Shown here: piece after piece, positions 32,392 through 32,670 of the stretch
Layout of the letters: each line of letters opens with the position of its first letter
Numbering within the stretch: position 1 is the first letter of the stretch
Assembly (NCBI GenBank): GCA_937859835.1
Contig: CALMAN010000035.1
Coordinates: forward strand, 1-32,670
DNA: 32,670 bases
Direction: 5' to 3'
Source of the DNA: an uncultured Acidipila sp.
GTDB taxonomy: Bacteria > Acidobacteriota > Terriglobia > Terriglobales > Acidobacteriaceae
Position numbers and translations under genes: made by a program
The notes under the pieces: model-generated
What the model was told of the DNA's origin: nothing
The model's input: the letters and a program-made list of their open reading frames with translations, nothing else
Databases searched by the model: none

Positions 32392-32670
32392 TCAGGCAGG
32401 AATAAACTGGCGCGCCCACTCGAAGATGCTTCGGACGCCGATGCCACTGGGACCGCGGGCAATCCATGGTTTTGCATCATCGATCCAGGCGGTGCCCGCA
32501 ATGTCCAGGTGAATCCAGGGTGTTTGCCCCGCAAACTCTTTCAGAAACATGGCTGCCGTTACGGAGCCGCCGTAGCGGCCGCCTGCGTTCAGCAGATCCG
32601 CAATCTGGGAGCGCATCTGCTCCAGGTACTCTTCCCCGAGCGGCATGCGCCAGAAACCCTCGCCGCTCAC
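32392..32670 (-). CDS. Leucyl aminopeptidase (M17), C-terminal part, start beyond the right edge
   Basis: The last 92 codons or so of a cytosolic metallo-aminopeptidase that removes N-terminal residues from peptides. The visible piece has [39 protein letters not shown] and [11 protein letters not shown], all standard for the C-terminal catalytic domain of the M17 family. The full protein is about 500 residues, so about four fifths are outside the window. The methionine seen near the edge is internal. The metal ligands lie further upstream and cannot be checked here. Confidence 0.93.
   Translation of the reverse strand: MSGEGFWRMPLGEEYLEQMRSQIADLLNAGGRYGGSVTAAMFLKEFAGQTPWIHLDIAGTAWIDDAKPWIARGPSGIGVRSIFEWARQFIPA

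Overview
The window (32,670 bp, GC-rich) reads as a chromosomal segment of a Gram-negative-type bacterium, most likely an acidobacterium (Acidobacteriota, class Terriglobia). This is an inference. It rests on the VWFA-related secreted protein with a degenerate metal site, the small partner frame upstream of it, the CheA architecture and the style of the MetRS. No rRNA, tRNA, CRISPR array, transposase or integrase was seen.

Layout. (1) 1-698, minus: 5' two-thirds of mtnA (methionine salvage), running off the left edge. (2) 890-15610, plus: a block of ten signalling genes. It holds a PAS-GAF-GGDEF-EAL cyclic-di-GMP enzyme, a CheA with two CheW-like domains and a pseudo-receiver, CheW, a soluble methyl-accepting protein with five tandem PAS domains, CheB, CheR, CheY, a CheC/CheX-like candidate phosphatase, a PAS hybrid histidine kinase with receiver and Hpt, and a stand-alone receiver. 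(3) 15611-16270: a gene-poor stretch with an imperfect direct repeat. (4) 16271-19934, plus: a small conserved-looking frame, a secreted VWFA-related protein and a dienelactone-hydrolase-family enzyme, all overlapping, then a 14-helix DHA2-type exporter. (5) 19953-21190, minus: rimM, khpA and rpsP. (6) 21355-22958, plus: a 2H phosphoesterase and an aldo/keto reductase. (7) 23066-27757, minus: metG, tatD, yajQ and a long-chain polyprenyl diphosphate synthase. (8) 27879-30423, plus: argS and a Uma2-family protein. (9) 30471-31556, minus: pstS. (10) 31772-32329, plus: a PfpI/DJ-1-family protein. (11) 32392 to the right edge, minus: C-terminus of a leucyl aminopeptidase.

How the genes work together. 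The block at 890-15610 contains a complete chemosensory core: receptor, CheW, CheA, CheR, CheB, CheY and a candidate CheY-P phosphatase. No flagellar or pilus gene lies beside it. A bifunctional c-di-GMP enzyme sits at one end and a phosphorelay kinase plus receiver at the other. These two proteins carry closely related PAS domains with the same His/Cys signature, so they may sense the same cue. The receptor has no membrane segment, so the array is probably cytoplasmic. The most interesting reading is a cytosolic chemosensory array tied to c-di-GMP rather than plain chemotaxis. This is a hypothesis from gene content.

The right half is mostly housekeeping (translation, isoprenoid, DNA/RNA maintenance). 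Its notable regulatory detail is the metG/argS divergent promoter, where a GC-rich inverted repeat lies over a good sigma-70 promoter and metG appears to have almost no leader.
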